From a virus, in IMG/VR virus record IMGVR_UViG_3300010150_000052, positions 1 to 38,004 of that record: a stretch of DNA of 38,004 nt, one strand, 5' to 3'. Made by a program: the position numbers and the translations under genes. Positions 21,801 to 29,431 of the stretch are shown here, in pieces. The first letter of the stretch is position 1, and every line of letters starts with the position of its first letter. A model generated the notes under the pieces. That model saw only the letters and a list, made by a program, of their open reading frames with translations. It was not told the DNA's origin and searched no databases.

Positions 21801-24800
21801 ATCGCTGACAAAGATGGATAGGAAAGGGAATGATAGGAGCAGAAAAGAGCGACGAAAGTTCATTGCCTCTATGTTCGGAGAAGCAAACGCCGCGAAAAGG
21901 GCCGAAAGCAAAGCGCGACGCTACAATTCCTTTTTGCAACACATTCAACCATCAATTGACGAATGGGAAGATTATCAAAAGAGTTTCAAAGAAGAATACG
22001 GCCAGCGTATGGAGAACGGTGACTTGAGTAAAAAGTCAAACCCCGAAGGGCATGCGAAATTGAAAGCGCGCTTGAAAGAAATGCGCGAACTTGCTAAGCA
22101 AGATATTCTTGCAAGCATGAACCAAATTAAAGAAAAGAAGATGCGGCTTGCTAATCGCGGTGTGGCTGGTCGAGATTATGTTGAGGTGAGCGCGAAAGAT
22201 TTCCACTTACATGGCGTTGTTTCAAACGGCATGAAAATCAACATTGGTGGGCAAGAGAATGCTGTTGTTGATATTAGACCACCAAAATACGATGACCAAA
22301 ATTACGCACTGAAACTTGAGGTTCCACTCACACAAGATGTTCCAGTAGCCAATGATGATGATTTCCATGAAGACAGTGGAATGCAAATCACCGAACCCAA
22401 CCATAGCAACAAACTAATATCGTTTGAAATGAGAAGCGCGGCTGAGAAAAAGGCGCTCAATGGTGAGATTGAGAATTTACCGGAATTCCTCAAAACTATC
22501 AAAAGCAGGGCGGGTTCGCATGATAAGACTGCTAATCGCTTAGCGAAAGATGTGGATTACGACAATCATCGTACAGAACAAGCCTTCGGCGCGTTCCTCA
22601 AAATCGGTCACCTCTTAGCGCCGCTTCTTGGTAAGAAAGATGACCAACACTTGAGGAATAAACTCAGTGCGCTAACGACGCAACTTTACACATCCAAAGA
22701 CGGCCTTCCTATTCCCGATGTATTCTTGGCTGACGGCTACGGAGACGAACATCGAAGTTTCATGTATCGTCCCGATGAATACATGACGGGCGCTATCGGA
22801 CAAAGCGTTGGAACAGGATTGACCCACCAGCAAAACAATCGACTTTTGTATGGATTGACTGACGCTGAAACGCTACAAGCGTTGAGCCTCAAACAACATG
22901 GTCGTAAATTAACCAAAAAACAATTGACACTCGCGAACGATGCTTTCCATAATGAAGATAATGCGGATTGGAACAAAGAACTCATAGACGATGTGCTTGG
23001 TACACAAGAAGAGGAAATACCTCAAGAAGAAATACCCCCAAGTGGTAAGATGAGAGAACATCAAGTCCGAGAATTGTTACAGCGCGAGGCTTATGATACG
23101 GAAGGGAAGCAAGAAAATTGGGTGATGAACAGTGCGACAGGATGTGGCCTTTGCGGAGGTAGTGGAAAGGTCACTATGGATGATGCGATTTCATTCATTC
23201 AAGCACACAACCCTGCTTTGGCTGGTGCTAACCCTAACGGCCCGAAGATGCAGGATTACATCCATAAGAATCTGCGCGCCACGAATCACGGTGATTTTGA
23301 TAGCCATCATTCGGACATGCGAGGGCATGAGTTCCCCGGAGTTGCTTGCCCCGAATGCGACCAAGAACACCCCGACGCCGAGGGAGGAAGATGTTCGGAT
23401 GGTATGTGCGCGCATTGTCACGGTAGCGGTTATCTTGACCCCGACCAAGTGGACGAATACTTCGGGGGTTATGTCGATGAAGAAACAGGTGAAGTTTTCC
23501 ATGGACACAAGCACAGCCCTCACTACGGAGAACATTACGATGAAAATGGTCTTAACGCTATGATTCAACAACGGCTTGATGAAGAAGGTGTTGGTAAAAC
23601 AGGACGCAATAATTTCACTGCGAAAATGCATCGCGATGCGGTCGAAAGGGGGTTAGCATTACCTCTCACTAAATTGAAAACCATTCAAGCGTTGAACAAA
23701 GAGCGTTACGCTAAGAAAGCCAAGATTAAGATGACTGAGAAGGATTTTAACGAGAGTGGATACTATTATTCTAACGCATTCAGTGAACGGAGCAAAGCGC
23801 CCGAAATAAGCGACGCGAAAGTGAATCCCATAGATGATGCTATGGGTGTAATCTCCGAATCGCAAGAAAAACTGAAAGGTTTGCGAGACGCGCACCATAA
23901 CAATGAGATATTAAAGCGCGCAGAAGGGATGGCGGCTAAGGCTATCAATAACGGAGCAAGCGAAGAGAAGGTCAATAATCTCTTGAGTGTAATTCAAAAC
24001 CACCCTAACATCGCAGGGTCGCACGGTCAACGCAATCACACTGTGCAAACAGCGTGCGCTAAATTGCACAATTTGATGGTCAAAGATTACCCAAAGAAAT
24101 ACAACGAAAAGGGAAAGGCTAACAAAAAACTGTTTTCGCTTGATGATGATAAGGTGCAGTCGGAGTCGGGGATGTCTCATGAGTCGCTTGTTTACAATCA
24201 CGGTCGTTGGTTGACTGACGCTGAAAACGATGAAGGCATATTCGCGCCAAATAGCAAGGCGGAGCCTCATTTGAGTCTCAAAGATTTGAGAGACATGTTC
24301 AAGCATTCAAAACCAATGATGGATGCACTTAATCGCTACCTGCACACATCGAATTTTGACGAAGAAAAGGCGGAGAAGACAAAGGAAATTGTCGGTCAAA
24401 TGAAGAAACCTCTTGTCAAACAAAAGTTGAGTGAAATGTCAAACCCTGCGCTAAGTCAACTTTACGATGAGTTCAATGCTCCCGATGATGTTCGCGACCA
24501 AGAGAACCTTGAAATGGAAGACGGTGAAATCCGTTGGGACCAGTCTTTACTCGACAAATTATCCGCAGAAGGAATATCTTATTCAAGCATCAAAGATTAC
24601 TTGTCACTTGAAAAAGAAGAAGGGGATTCTCCGAGAGGTGGACCGCGTAAGGGGCTTGATGCTGGTCACAAGCGAGCAGTCAATCAAATTGTGAAGCCAA
24701 TGTATGTTGAATTCGCAAGGCTCTCAATGCTGAAGAAGTTCTTAGAATCCTATGATGATATTTCACACCCCAACTTCCACAAGAAAGTTGTTGACGCGAT

Positions 24801-25797
24801 GAAAGCAAATGGCAACAGTGCTGATACGCGCCTAAGTGTCGAGAACTTCTTTGAGACAGTGCAAATGCGAGGCGATTTGCAAACATTTGCTTACAACGAA
24901 GCGGCGCGTATGTTTGGCTATGATGATGAAGAAGACATGGAGCGTTCTATTGATTTGAAAAACACGAAGAAAGATTTCGGTGGCGGTTTAACCAGTGGTT
25001 TGGATTTCAAAAACGATGTATTGAAAAATTCTAAAGTATCCAAGAGTAGTGCGCAAAAGTTGCCATTAGAAATTGACCAACTTTACCAAGACAGTGTTGC
25101 CGCTCAATCCTCAGTGACTGATGAATCTAAAGCAAGAGATGAAAAGATTGTCGCGCAAATGGAAGAAATGGCTCTATTCCGCCACTACCCGAATTGGATG
25201 CGAATGCAGGCTATGACTGACCTCATGGGTGAGAATGGCTATGGAAACGCGAGTGAATTGAGAAAAGACTTAGAAAACGGCGAAGTTTCAGCAGAACTCA
25301 TCGAGCAAATAGAAGGGATAAACGCGAAAGCGACAATGTTCCACCCTACAATTACTTTTGGCGACTATGAGGATTTGGAAACCTACGACGCAGTTGCTTA
25401 TGGTGAACAGCAGTTTGGTGAGAGATTGCAAGGCCCTGCGACACAGCGAGGAACAGTCCCAATGAGTCCTTCTTCGCGACCAATCGGTCAACAGGCGACG
25501 GTTGGACCGCAAGGAGAGCAAATGCAAACGCAACCAAGTGGGACAGCACCTCAGCAGGGTGCGACAGGCAGTACCAGTGATGCAAGAACAAGACTCGGTT
25601 CTCAAGCCCAACAGTTCGCGCAACGCTACCCGCAAGCAGGTGAGGGGCCAGTTCAACAACCGCTTCCGATGACCATCCGTCAGCCATACGATGACAAGGC
25701 GGCAGAACCCGGCCAAGCGGGTGAATTGCCTCCGTTCGCGTTCAAGCCACCGCAATTGCCGCAAAATCGGTTCCGACAAATGCCGGAAGATGATTGA
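18883..25797 (+). CDS. Giant protein with DnaJ-like zinc motifs (2304 aa)
   Basis: A single uninterrupted frame of about 2300 residues. The start MGRFIRIVKADEAPRK is preferred over an ATG 19 codons upstream, which lies within the likely promoter. Most of the protein is charged and helical. A Cys pair, ACKAC, is near residue 745. At about 1421-1515 the frame carries DnaJ-type zinc repeats: CGLCGGSGKV, then CPECDQ, then CAHCHGSGYL. The last 150 residues are Gln/Pro/Gly-rich and disordered. No polymerase, portal, tape-measure or peptidase motif was recognised. First gene of the late arm; a large virion or ejected internal protein is a guess. Confidence 0.8.
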   Translation: MGRFIRIVKADEAPRKTNKNYAQMNEKERAIFDGQVALRPYLQNLMKNPPMKDDEIDYDALYSDIIYANNHMFAELFDLDDDARYKAIKDEEGNITTPSIMALPMLTQPVLTALDGMIKHFGEELGFRKQMDEEDHGSLEDFMKKNRVPNQIGKWMREGIDASGRKREQQQKGVLNHLKNKSKHPISTSTLRDMEDIQVSPRAVRVVPSRGGTMPDYFQQQMDEASAQGRKALSELTADGRYTTDEGRMEAARKLYEKVLPQVDFKTMDLEESKVASSDVAKWRNLITNKAQQEGVSEKDAVPLVQEDVNNFMRIFLQERAIGSAGRGGRFGREAIAGQGPDFVTHAFHRAAKNVGRSITQPNADERYAEPFIKDPNNPTSKKRRLEIADGDIEVEDMTGLHPALQRALSETGIFRTINEAEGVSRQETADLTASGTQIAEKGGEKTVGTQLSDIKLDTPQDQARARRFISSDRQGEQKIKSDYRLKDLENMVLFGDMTNDEYQVHYNQILNDVSGRAYNPTYFSEIPDGSDFPEGHPYRDLSAGEIEEKSRIFMDLLVGSGRHMMQFNNHLEKLGMDRGEVEKLALHADDMDHLHTILHSDDPYAELGRFNDKDKSRYERVLETGLKPGYLNKLNHDLLDLRKTVSEIGIDPIDIAEMGMEYAKSGFSVQGYRNGFMKLLGKFGGDVSKGAVLRTLYAWKRSNDARAKGLARHQEVKEQKQQFREHYQMSPEERVENKIEKEACKACDIKHFANETKEEAQGHHPYRPRGVSPYALSRIYMPELDYRWDDDDSRSRSIPLMGNDDEISLLTIAKYIFADDDDEYIGQMLRRYGLTQRDGSPLQTDDGVIDTKGIDRRGGELKKYLKKQIEKAIVHPSSPHHDRAEAIGHEFGLDMRDRPRGKRGAARRTPHERQALGLIHASAFQNDAQREESRIRNLTAAQFSGVVEAFDILQDIKSGALTTPEGKRINLKSLTKMDRKGNDRSRKERRKFIASMFGEANAAKRAESKARRYNSFLQHIQPSIDEWEDYQKSFKEEYGQRMENGDLSKKSNPEGHAKLKARLKEMRELAKQDILASMNQIKEKKMRLANRGVAGRDYVEVSAKDFHLHGVVSNGMKINIGGQENAVVDIRPPKYDDQNYALKLEVPLTQDVPVANDDDFHEDSGMQITEPNHSNKLISFEMRSAAEKKALNGEIENLPEFLKTIKSRAGSHDKTANRLAKDVDYDNHRTEQAFGAFLKIGHLLAPLLGKKDDQHLRNKLSALTTQLYTSKDGLPIPDVFLADGYGDEHRSFMYRPDEYMTGAIGQSVGTGLTHQQNNRLLYGLTDAETLQALSLKQHGRKLTKKQLTLANDAFHNEDNADWNKELIDDVLGTQEEEIPQEEIPPSGKMREHQVRELLQREAYDTEGKQENWVMNSATGCGLCGGSGKVTMDDAISFIQAHNPALAGANPNGPKMQDYIHKNLRATNHGDFDSHHSDMRGHEFPGVACPECDQEHPDAEGGRCSDGMCAHCHGSGYLDPDQVDEYFGGYVDEETGEVFHGHKHSPHYGEHYDENGLNAMIQQRLDEEGVGKTGRNNFTAKMHRDAVERGLALPLTKLKTIQALNKERYAKKAKIKMTEKDFNESGYYYSNAFSERSKAPEISDAKVNPIDDAMGVISESQEKLKGLRDAHHNNEILKRAEGMAAKAINNGASEEKVNNLLSVIQNHPNIAGSHGQRNHTVQTACAKLHNLMVKDYPKKYNEKGKANKKLFSLDDDKVQSESGMSHESLVYNHGRWLTDAENDEGIFAPNSKAEPHLSLKDLRDMFKHSKPMMDALNRYLHTSNFDEEKAEKTKEIVGQMKKPLVKQKLSEMSNPALSQLYDEFNAPDDVRDQENLEMEDGEIRWDQSLLDKLSAEGISYSSIKDYLSLEKEEGDSPRGGPRKGLDAGHKRAVNQIVKPMYVEFARLSMLKKFLESYDDISHPNFHKKVVDAMKANGNSADTRLSVENFFETVQMRGDLQTFAYNEAARMFGYDDEEDMERSIDLKNTKKDFGGGLTSGLDFKNDVLKNSKVSKSSAQKLPLEIDQLYQDSVAAQSSVTDESKARDEKIVAQMEEMALFRHYPNWMRMQAMTDLMGENGYGNASELRKDLENGEVSAELIEQIEGINAKATMFHPTITFGDYEDLETYDAVAYGEQQFGERLQGPATQRGTVPMSPSSRPIGQQATVGPQGEQMQTQPSGTAPQQGATGSTSDARTRLGSQAQQFAQRYPQAGEGPVQQPLPMTIRQPYDDKAAEPGQAGELPPFAFKPPQLPQNRFRQMPEDD

Positions 25798-25820
25798 GGA
25801 TTCTCGATAATCTCATTTCG

Positions 25821-25870
25821 TTCTAATAAGAATAATTAGTTTGTATTATTGTAACAATAATAGTATAATA
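25821..25870 (+). promoter_or_regulatory. Palindromic promoter/operator region shared with 16774
   Basis: This 140-base gap opens with a weak stem (25797-25815) that may end the giant gene's transcript. The 16-mer ttctaataagaataat (25821-25836) matches 16774-16789. ATTATTGT/ACAATAAT forms a 17-base palindrome at 25845-25861. A TATA-like string, gtataatac, ends near 25871. The downstream gene has AAGGAGG 7 bases before its ATG at 25938. An operator for a shared repressor or activator is likely. Confidence 0.5.
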
Positions 25871-25937
25871 CTGAGAATAGGGTGAATGAATACGCTTATG
25901 TAGCGCACGCGTTGTCGCTCAACAAGGAGGCAACCCC

Positions 25938-26450
25938 ATGCAACCAAGCCCTAACTCTTCAAACACAGACGAATTACGCGTATTGGGACTCATATCATTC
26001 GTAAGCATCCTCGTCGGATGCGCGATTGCTGTCTTCGATGCTGAATTATGGCTTACATCGCCCGATACTTATACGAACGCGATTACCTACACCATGGGTG
26101 CGTTCACTTTGCAGGGAATGGCTTACTTCATTTACAAAATGTTGGCACAAGATGGCATGGACCAGCGCGCAGTTATTGCAAACATGCAGAAAAACATGAG
26201 TCGAACCATGCAAGCGCAACAAATGAAATTCGCTCAGCGTCAAATGGAAATGGAAATCAAGAAACAGGAAGCCGTTTTTTCGCAACAAATGCAAAAATTG
26301 GAAGAAGACCCCGAAGTTCAAGATTACATCAAGTTGATGGAAGAAGGTGATGTGCCTGCCCACAAAGCAGACACCAAAAAGCCCATGAAACTGGGTAACC
26401 AAACAGGTCGCAGGAACCCCGATGGTACATACGCTAAGAAAAGGAAGTGA
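25938..26450 (+). CDS. Two-TM protein with coiled coil (170 aa)
   Basis: Starts MQPSPNSSNTDELRVLGLIS after AAGGAGG. Two hydrophobic segments, about residues 14-34 and 46-69, predict a membrane hairpin. They are followed by a long Met/Gln-rich coiled coil (about 75-125) and a basic C-terminus ending KKRK. A membrane anchor with a cytoplasmic or virion-internal helical arm is the natural reading. First gene of the membrane/GTPase cluster; no family recognised. Confidence 0.7.
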   Translation: MQPSPNSSNTDELRVLGLISFVSILVGCAIAVFDAELWLTSPDTYTNAITYTMGAFTLQGMAYFIYKMLAQDGMDQRAVIANMQKNMSRTMQAQQMKFAQRQMEMEIKKQEAVFSQQMQKLEEDPEVQDYIKLMEEGDVPAHKADTKKPMKLGNQTGRRNPDGTYAKKRK

Positions 26451-26454
26451 ATCA

Positions 26455-26691
26455 ATGGGATGGTTGTTCAAAACACCCGGAGATGATGCTACCGAGGCAA
26501 CACTTCGCGCTTTGCACACTCAAAACACGCTTGACACTTATTATGAAAAGGGAAAGGCGCTGGTGTTGTGCGTGATAACAGGGTTTGTGACTGCTTTGAG
26601 TGTGTCTTTTTTTGAATTGCATGCTGATGTGAGCATTTGGGAGAACACTGTTGAGTGGGTTTACAATAAAGTTCGCGGTTGGGTGACATAA
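26455..26691 (+). CDS. Single-TM small protein (78 aa)
   Basis: The ATG at 26455 is chosen because it follows AAGGAAGTGA, while the frame's earlier codons lie within the previous gene. Product MGWLFKTPGDDATEATLRAL continues to one clear transmembrane helix at about residues 34-53 (ALVLCVITGFVTALSVSFFE), then a short soluble tail. Its TAA shares a base with the next start (TAATG), implying coupled translation with the GTPase. Confidence 0.65.
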   Translation: MGWLFKTPGDDATEATLRALHTQNTLDTYYEKGKALVLCVITGFVTALSVSFFELHADVSIWENTVEWVYNKVRGWVT

Positions 26692-27413
26692 TGGTTGCAA
26701 CAATGGCTGGTAGCGCGCTTATGGGCGCGGTTGTGTACGGTCGTGAACTGTATAACTACCTAAAGCCGCGCAGAATAGGTGTTTACGGTCCAACGCAAGT
26801 CGGAAAGACGACTCTCGACCAATTTATGCGCACTCCGGGCGAGATGGATGACATTGAAGAGCGCACCATGCATGCAAAAAGGCTCATTGGCGGAGGATAT
26901 GTTCTTCCGCAGGCTACGCGAAAGCGTCTTCGCTGGAAAGGAGAGAAGAGAGTGGTTCATTCTTCCGATATTGGAGGACAACAACGCTTTTGGAACCTAT
27001 GGATTGACGATATGGTGGACAGACAAGTGGAAATTGTTGTATTCATGACCGATACGCGCGTCTTAGGAGGCCAAGGGGCGAAAGTTATTGACGCGATTGG
27101 TGGTTTTGAGTTCCTTGTTGATGCTTTAATTGAAAAAAGATGGAAATACCGCTCTTTGAAGACTCGAATTAGAGGAAAAAGGTACACTCCTAAGCAAATT
27201 TGGCTGGTCGCGAACAAAGCAGACGAGTGGTGGGATGAAAATGCGAACATATTATGGCAATCTAACCGATTACGCGAGCATAAAGTGTTCGATGTGCATC
27301 GTCCGGCCATGCGAAGACTACAAAAAGCAGGTATTCCATGTCGCGTCAGCATGATGGCGACTAAAATCGGCTGGAATGTCGAAAAAACGATGATTGAAAT
27401 GCTCAGTTGGTGA
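26691..27413 (+). CDS. Arf/Ras-like small GTPase with hydrophobic N-terminus
   Basis: A 240-residue protein with the small-GTPase motifs in order: G1 GPTQVGKT at 33-40, G3 DIGGQ at 93-97 (the Arf/Sar/Rag form, followed by FWNLW as in Arf LW), G4 NKAD at 175-178, and a likely G5 region, MMATKIGWNV, near 217-226, where Ras proteins have SAKTGENV. Residues 5-17 are hydrophobic (MAGSALMGAVVYG), suggesting a membrane-inserting helix as in Arf. The Gln of DxGGQ, catalytic in Arf, is present. It binds and probably hydrolyses GTP at a membrane. The start follows GGGTGA and overlaps the previous stop by one base. Partner and role unknown. Confidence 0.8.
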   Translation: MVATMAGSALMGAVVYGRELYNYLKPRRIGVYGPTQVGKTTLDQFMRTPGEMDDIEERTMHAKRLIGGGYVLPQATRKRLRWKGEKRVVHSSDIGGQQRFWNLWIDDMVDRQVEIVVFMTDTRVLGGQGAKVIDAIGGFEFLVDALIEKRWKYRSLKTRIRGKRYTPKQIWLVANKADEWWDENANILWQSNRLREHKVFDVHRPAMRRLQKAGIPCRVSMMATKIGWNVEKTMIEMLSW

Positions 27414-27417
27414 CAAA

Positions 27418-28302
27418 ATGCTCGGAAATACACCCCAAAATGACCTATTACGCCTTGCCGCACAGACCCAAATGAGCCTTGCACAGATGCAACAACAGGC
27501 TTCTGCACAGTCCGCGATGAGTGAAGCAAGCACTCACATTGAAGTTCCGCAGGTAAATTTCTATCCTTCGCAACATCCTAACCCCAAAAAGGCGCGAAGA
27601 AAGGACATTAAGCAAGCGTATCGCTTGTTGAAAGGCACAAAAAGGTCTATTTTGTCCCCAAGAAGGTGGTTATTTGGTGGAAAGTACCGATACAACACCA
27701 ACACCATGCGATGTGTCATTGATGGTTGCGATGTGGAGCATCTTTTGCGCATGGCGGGTAACATTTACGAACAAATCATTGACGAAGAGACAGGACAGTC
27801 ATTATGGGACATTTACTTCAAAAATCCGGTCACAGGAGAAGCAGAAGCCTTTGTAGCGCGCGAAAATGTCACAAGTGGGCGTAAATTACGAGGAACTTAC
27901 TGCCCCGAACACCTTCACCTGTACCATTTGCTCTGCAAGTGGGAGAAGGAAGAAGAGGCTGAGCAAGAAGCGAGTGGAGGGACGCTCAAGGCGAAACTAA
28001 AGAAGGGTGTTTCAGTAGTGGCTGTACCAGTCAGCAGTATCAAAAAGAAAGACAACACCCCTCCGATACTTGCAAAATATGAGCAATTTTTCGCGATGTT
28101 GAAGCAAGACAACATTCCAGTGACGCATTTCACTAATACCGCGACAGGTATGAATGATTTAGTGATGATTGTCTTTGATATGCGACAATTCCAAGCAGGG
28201 AATAACACGCGAATGCTACAAGATGCTCTCGCAATGCATCAAATGCAACAACAAAGCATGCCTATGCCGCTACCGCAACAACAAAATGAGGGTAGCGCTT
28301 GA
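27418..28302 (+). CDS. Zinc-site, Gln/Met-rich protein (294 aa)
   Basis: Starts MLGNTPQNDLLRLAAQTQMS at an ATG 6 bases after GGTGA, just past the GTPase stop. Residues 1-40 are Gln/Ala-rich. A possible metal site is formed by C99, C104 and the C162, H165, H167, H170, C173 group. Residues 180-205 are Lys/Glu-rich and the C-terminus is again Gln/Met-rich. No family recognised. Position directly after the GTPase makes it a candidate partner or effector. Confidence 0.6.
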   Translation: MLGNTPQNDLLRLAAQTQMSLAQMQQQASAQSAMSEASTHIEVPQVNFYPSQHPNPKKARRKDIKQAYRLLKGTKRSILSPRRWLFGGKYRYNTNTMRCVIDGCDVEHLLRMAGNIYEQIIDEETGQSLWDIYFKNPVTGEAEAFVARENVTSGRKLRGTYCPEHLHLYHLLCKWEKEEEAEQEASGGTLKAKLKKGVSVVAVPVSSIKKKDNTPPILAKYEQFFAMLKQDNIPVTHFTNTATGMNDLVMIVFDMRQFQAGNNTRMLQDALAMHQMQQQSMPMPLPQQQNEGSA

Positions 28303-28311
28303 GGTGGTATC

Positions 28312-28908
28312 ATGGCGTGGTGGAACAACAACAACAATCAGCCCGCGCAACCAATGAATGGTGCGCTTAATCTTGGACTCGCCAACGGACAGCAACAAGT
28401 GCCGGGGCAAATGCCCCAAATGGGTGCAAATTACGCGCAACAAGGTTATCAAAACCCATACGCGCCCCCTCCGCCGCCTACTGAAATGGATATTCTTTCA
28501 ATGATGATTACCAGCAATCCGATGATTGACAAGTGGCTGTCGGATAACAACGGTGCTAATATGAACATGCTCATCGCGTTGACGAGTAACATTGTTGCCG
28601 TTTCGATGCACCAAATGCTTTCAAAAGTAAAAATCAAGGAAAGTGACGATGGTTTTTCGTTTGATTTCAGCGGCATTGAAGGTATGCCTACTCCCGACAG
28701 TGTGACGATGGCTCAAACTCAAATGCTCAATGCCGCATCAAACAATGTTCAACAAATGAACATGCAATTCCAACAAATGATTGCAATCGCGAATCAAAGT
28801 TCTATGCAAGGCATGTTGAACACTGCATTAGCCGACCCCGGCATGATGCAAACAGTTGCTTCAACAGGCGGCTCTTTCCTGCGCTCTGCTTTGACAGGGG
28901 GACGATGA
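28312..28908 (+). CDS. Asn/Gln/Met-rich hypothetical protein (198 aa)
   Basis: Starts MAWWNNNNNQPAQPMNGALN after GAGGTGG. The first 60 residues are low-complexity (Asn, Gln, Pro, ending PYAPPPPPTEM) and probably disordered. The rest is a helical domain (DILSMMITSNPMIDKWLSD, then a long Met-rich helix). A virion or membrane-associated structural part is possible. The C-terminus ends TGGSFLRSALTGGR. No family recognised. Confidence 0.55.
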   Translation: MAWWNNNNNQPAQPMNGALNLGLANGQQQVPGQMPQMGANYAQQGYQNPYAPPPPPTEMDILSMMITSNPMIDKWLSDNNGANMNMLIALTSNIVAVSMHQMLSKVKIKESDDGFSFDFSGIEGMPTPDSVTMAQTQMLNAASNNVQQMNMQFQQMIAIANQSSMQGMLNTALADPGMMQTVASTGGSFLRSALTGGR

Positions 28909-28909
28909 G

Positions 28910-29143
28910 ATGGACATGACGAGTATTTATGGCGCATTGAGCGACATGACGAACTTGCGAAAATCAGTCGTCGTTGACATGATTATGGTGCAACTTATCG
29001 CATTGACGCTTGGTTGTTTTCTTATTTTGGTCTTTTCCGGCCCAAAAATGAGTTCAAGTGACTTGAGTTGGATTATTGGCGCGCTCTTCGTTTGTTTCAG
29101 CGCGACTGGCATCGTTTACCGCCGCCTCTCTCAACAAGGTTGA
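28910..29143 (+). CDS. Two-TM small protein, holin-like by size (77 aa)
   Basis: Starts MDMTSIYGALSDMTNLRKSV. Two hydrophobic helices are visible at about residues 20-43 and 52-70, separated by a short polar loop, and the C-terminus is basic. Size and topology resemble small phage holins, but position next to the GTPase cluster suits a virion or membrane-complex subunit equally well. Its 3' end overlaps by 90 bases a gene on the opposite strand. Confidence 0.6.
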   Translation: MDMTSIYGALSDMTNLRKSVVVDMIMVQLIALTLGCFLILVFSGPKMSSSDLSWIIGALFVCFSATGIVYRRLSQQG

Positions 29144-29431
29144 CCATTTACCGATAGGGCATTTGCTGTTTTTGAGCATACTTTTGCCTTTCAAAAAGCA
29201 ACCGCATAATCCGCACCTATTTTGTTGTCGTTCGGGGCATGATGAGCAAATCCACAACCTTTCTTCTCTTTCTTTGAGAGTTGCTTTTTGTCCTGTCAAA
29301 ACATCTTTAGCCGCATGTGAAAGACTCTTCGCCGTGGCTCTCGTCATCGGCACGCCGCCAATTTTAGGCACACGGTTGAGTCGCTTTCTCATAGAAATGC
29401 TTAACGCGGACCGATACTTGGTCTTTGTCAT
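29054..29431 (-). CDS. Antisense zinc-ribbon protein (125 aa)
   Basis: This is the only leftward gene inside the rightward arm. The core reads WICSSCPERQQNRCGLCGCF, then a spacer to SKCPIGKW (Cys at about 62, 65, 73, 76, 78 and 91). That matches a phage zinc-ribbon pattern, CxxC...CxxCGC...CPxGKW, that I recognise as widespread. The start is uncertain: the ATG at 29431 shares the bases CATG with the rightward gene at 29430, and no clear ribosome binding site precedes any candidate. The frame stays open upstream to 29545. Its end overlaps the two-TM gene. Confidence 0.6.
   Translation of the reverse strand: MTKTKYRSALSISMRKRLNRVPKIGGVPMTRATAKSLSHAAKDVLTGQKATLKEREERLWICSSCPERQQNRCGLCGCFLKGKSMLKNSKCPIGKWSTLLREAAVNDASRAETNEERANNPTQVT

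Noticed and set aside
28910-29143. Firm call as holin
   Set aside because: Two transmembrane helices and small size are not enough; no endolysin is seen nearby.
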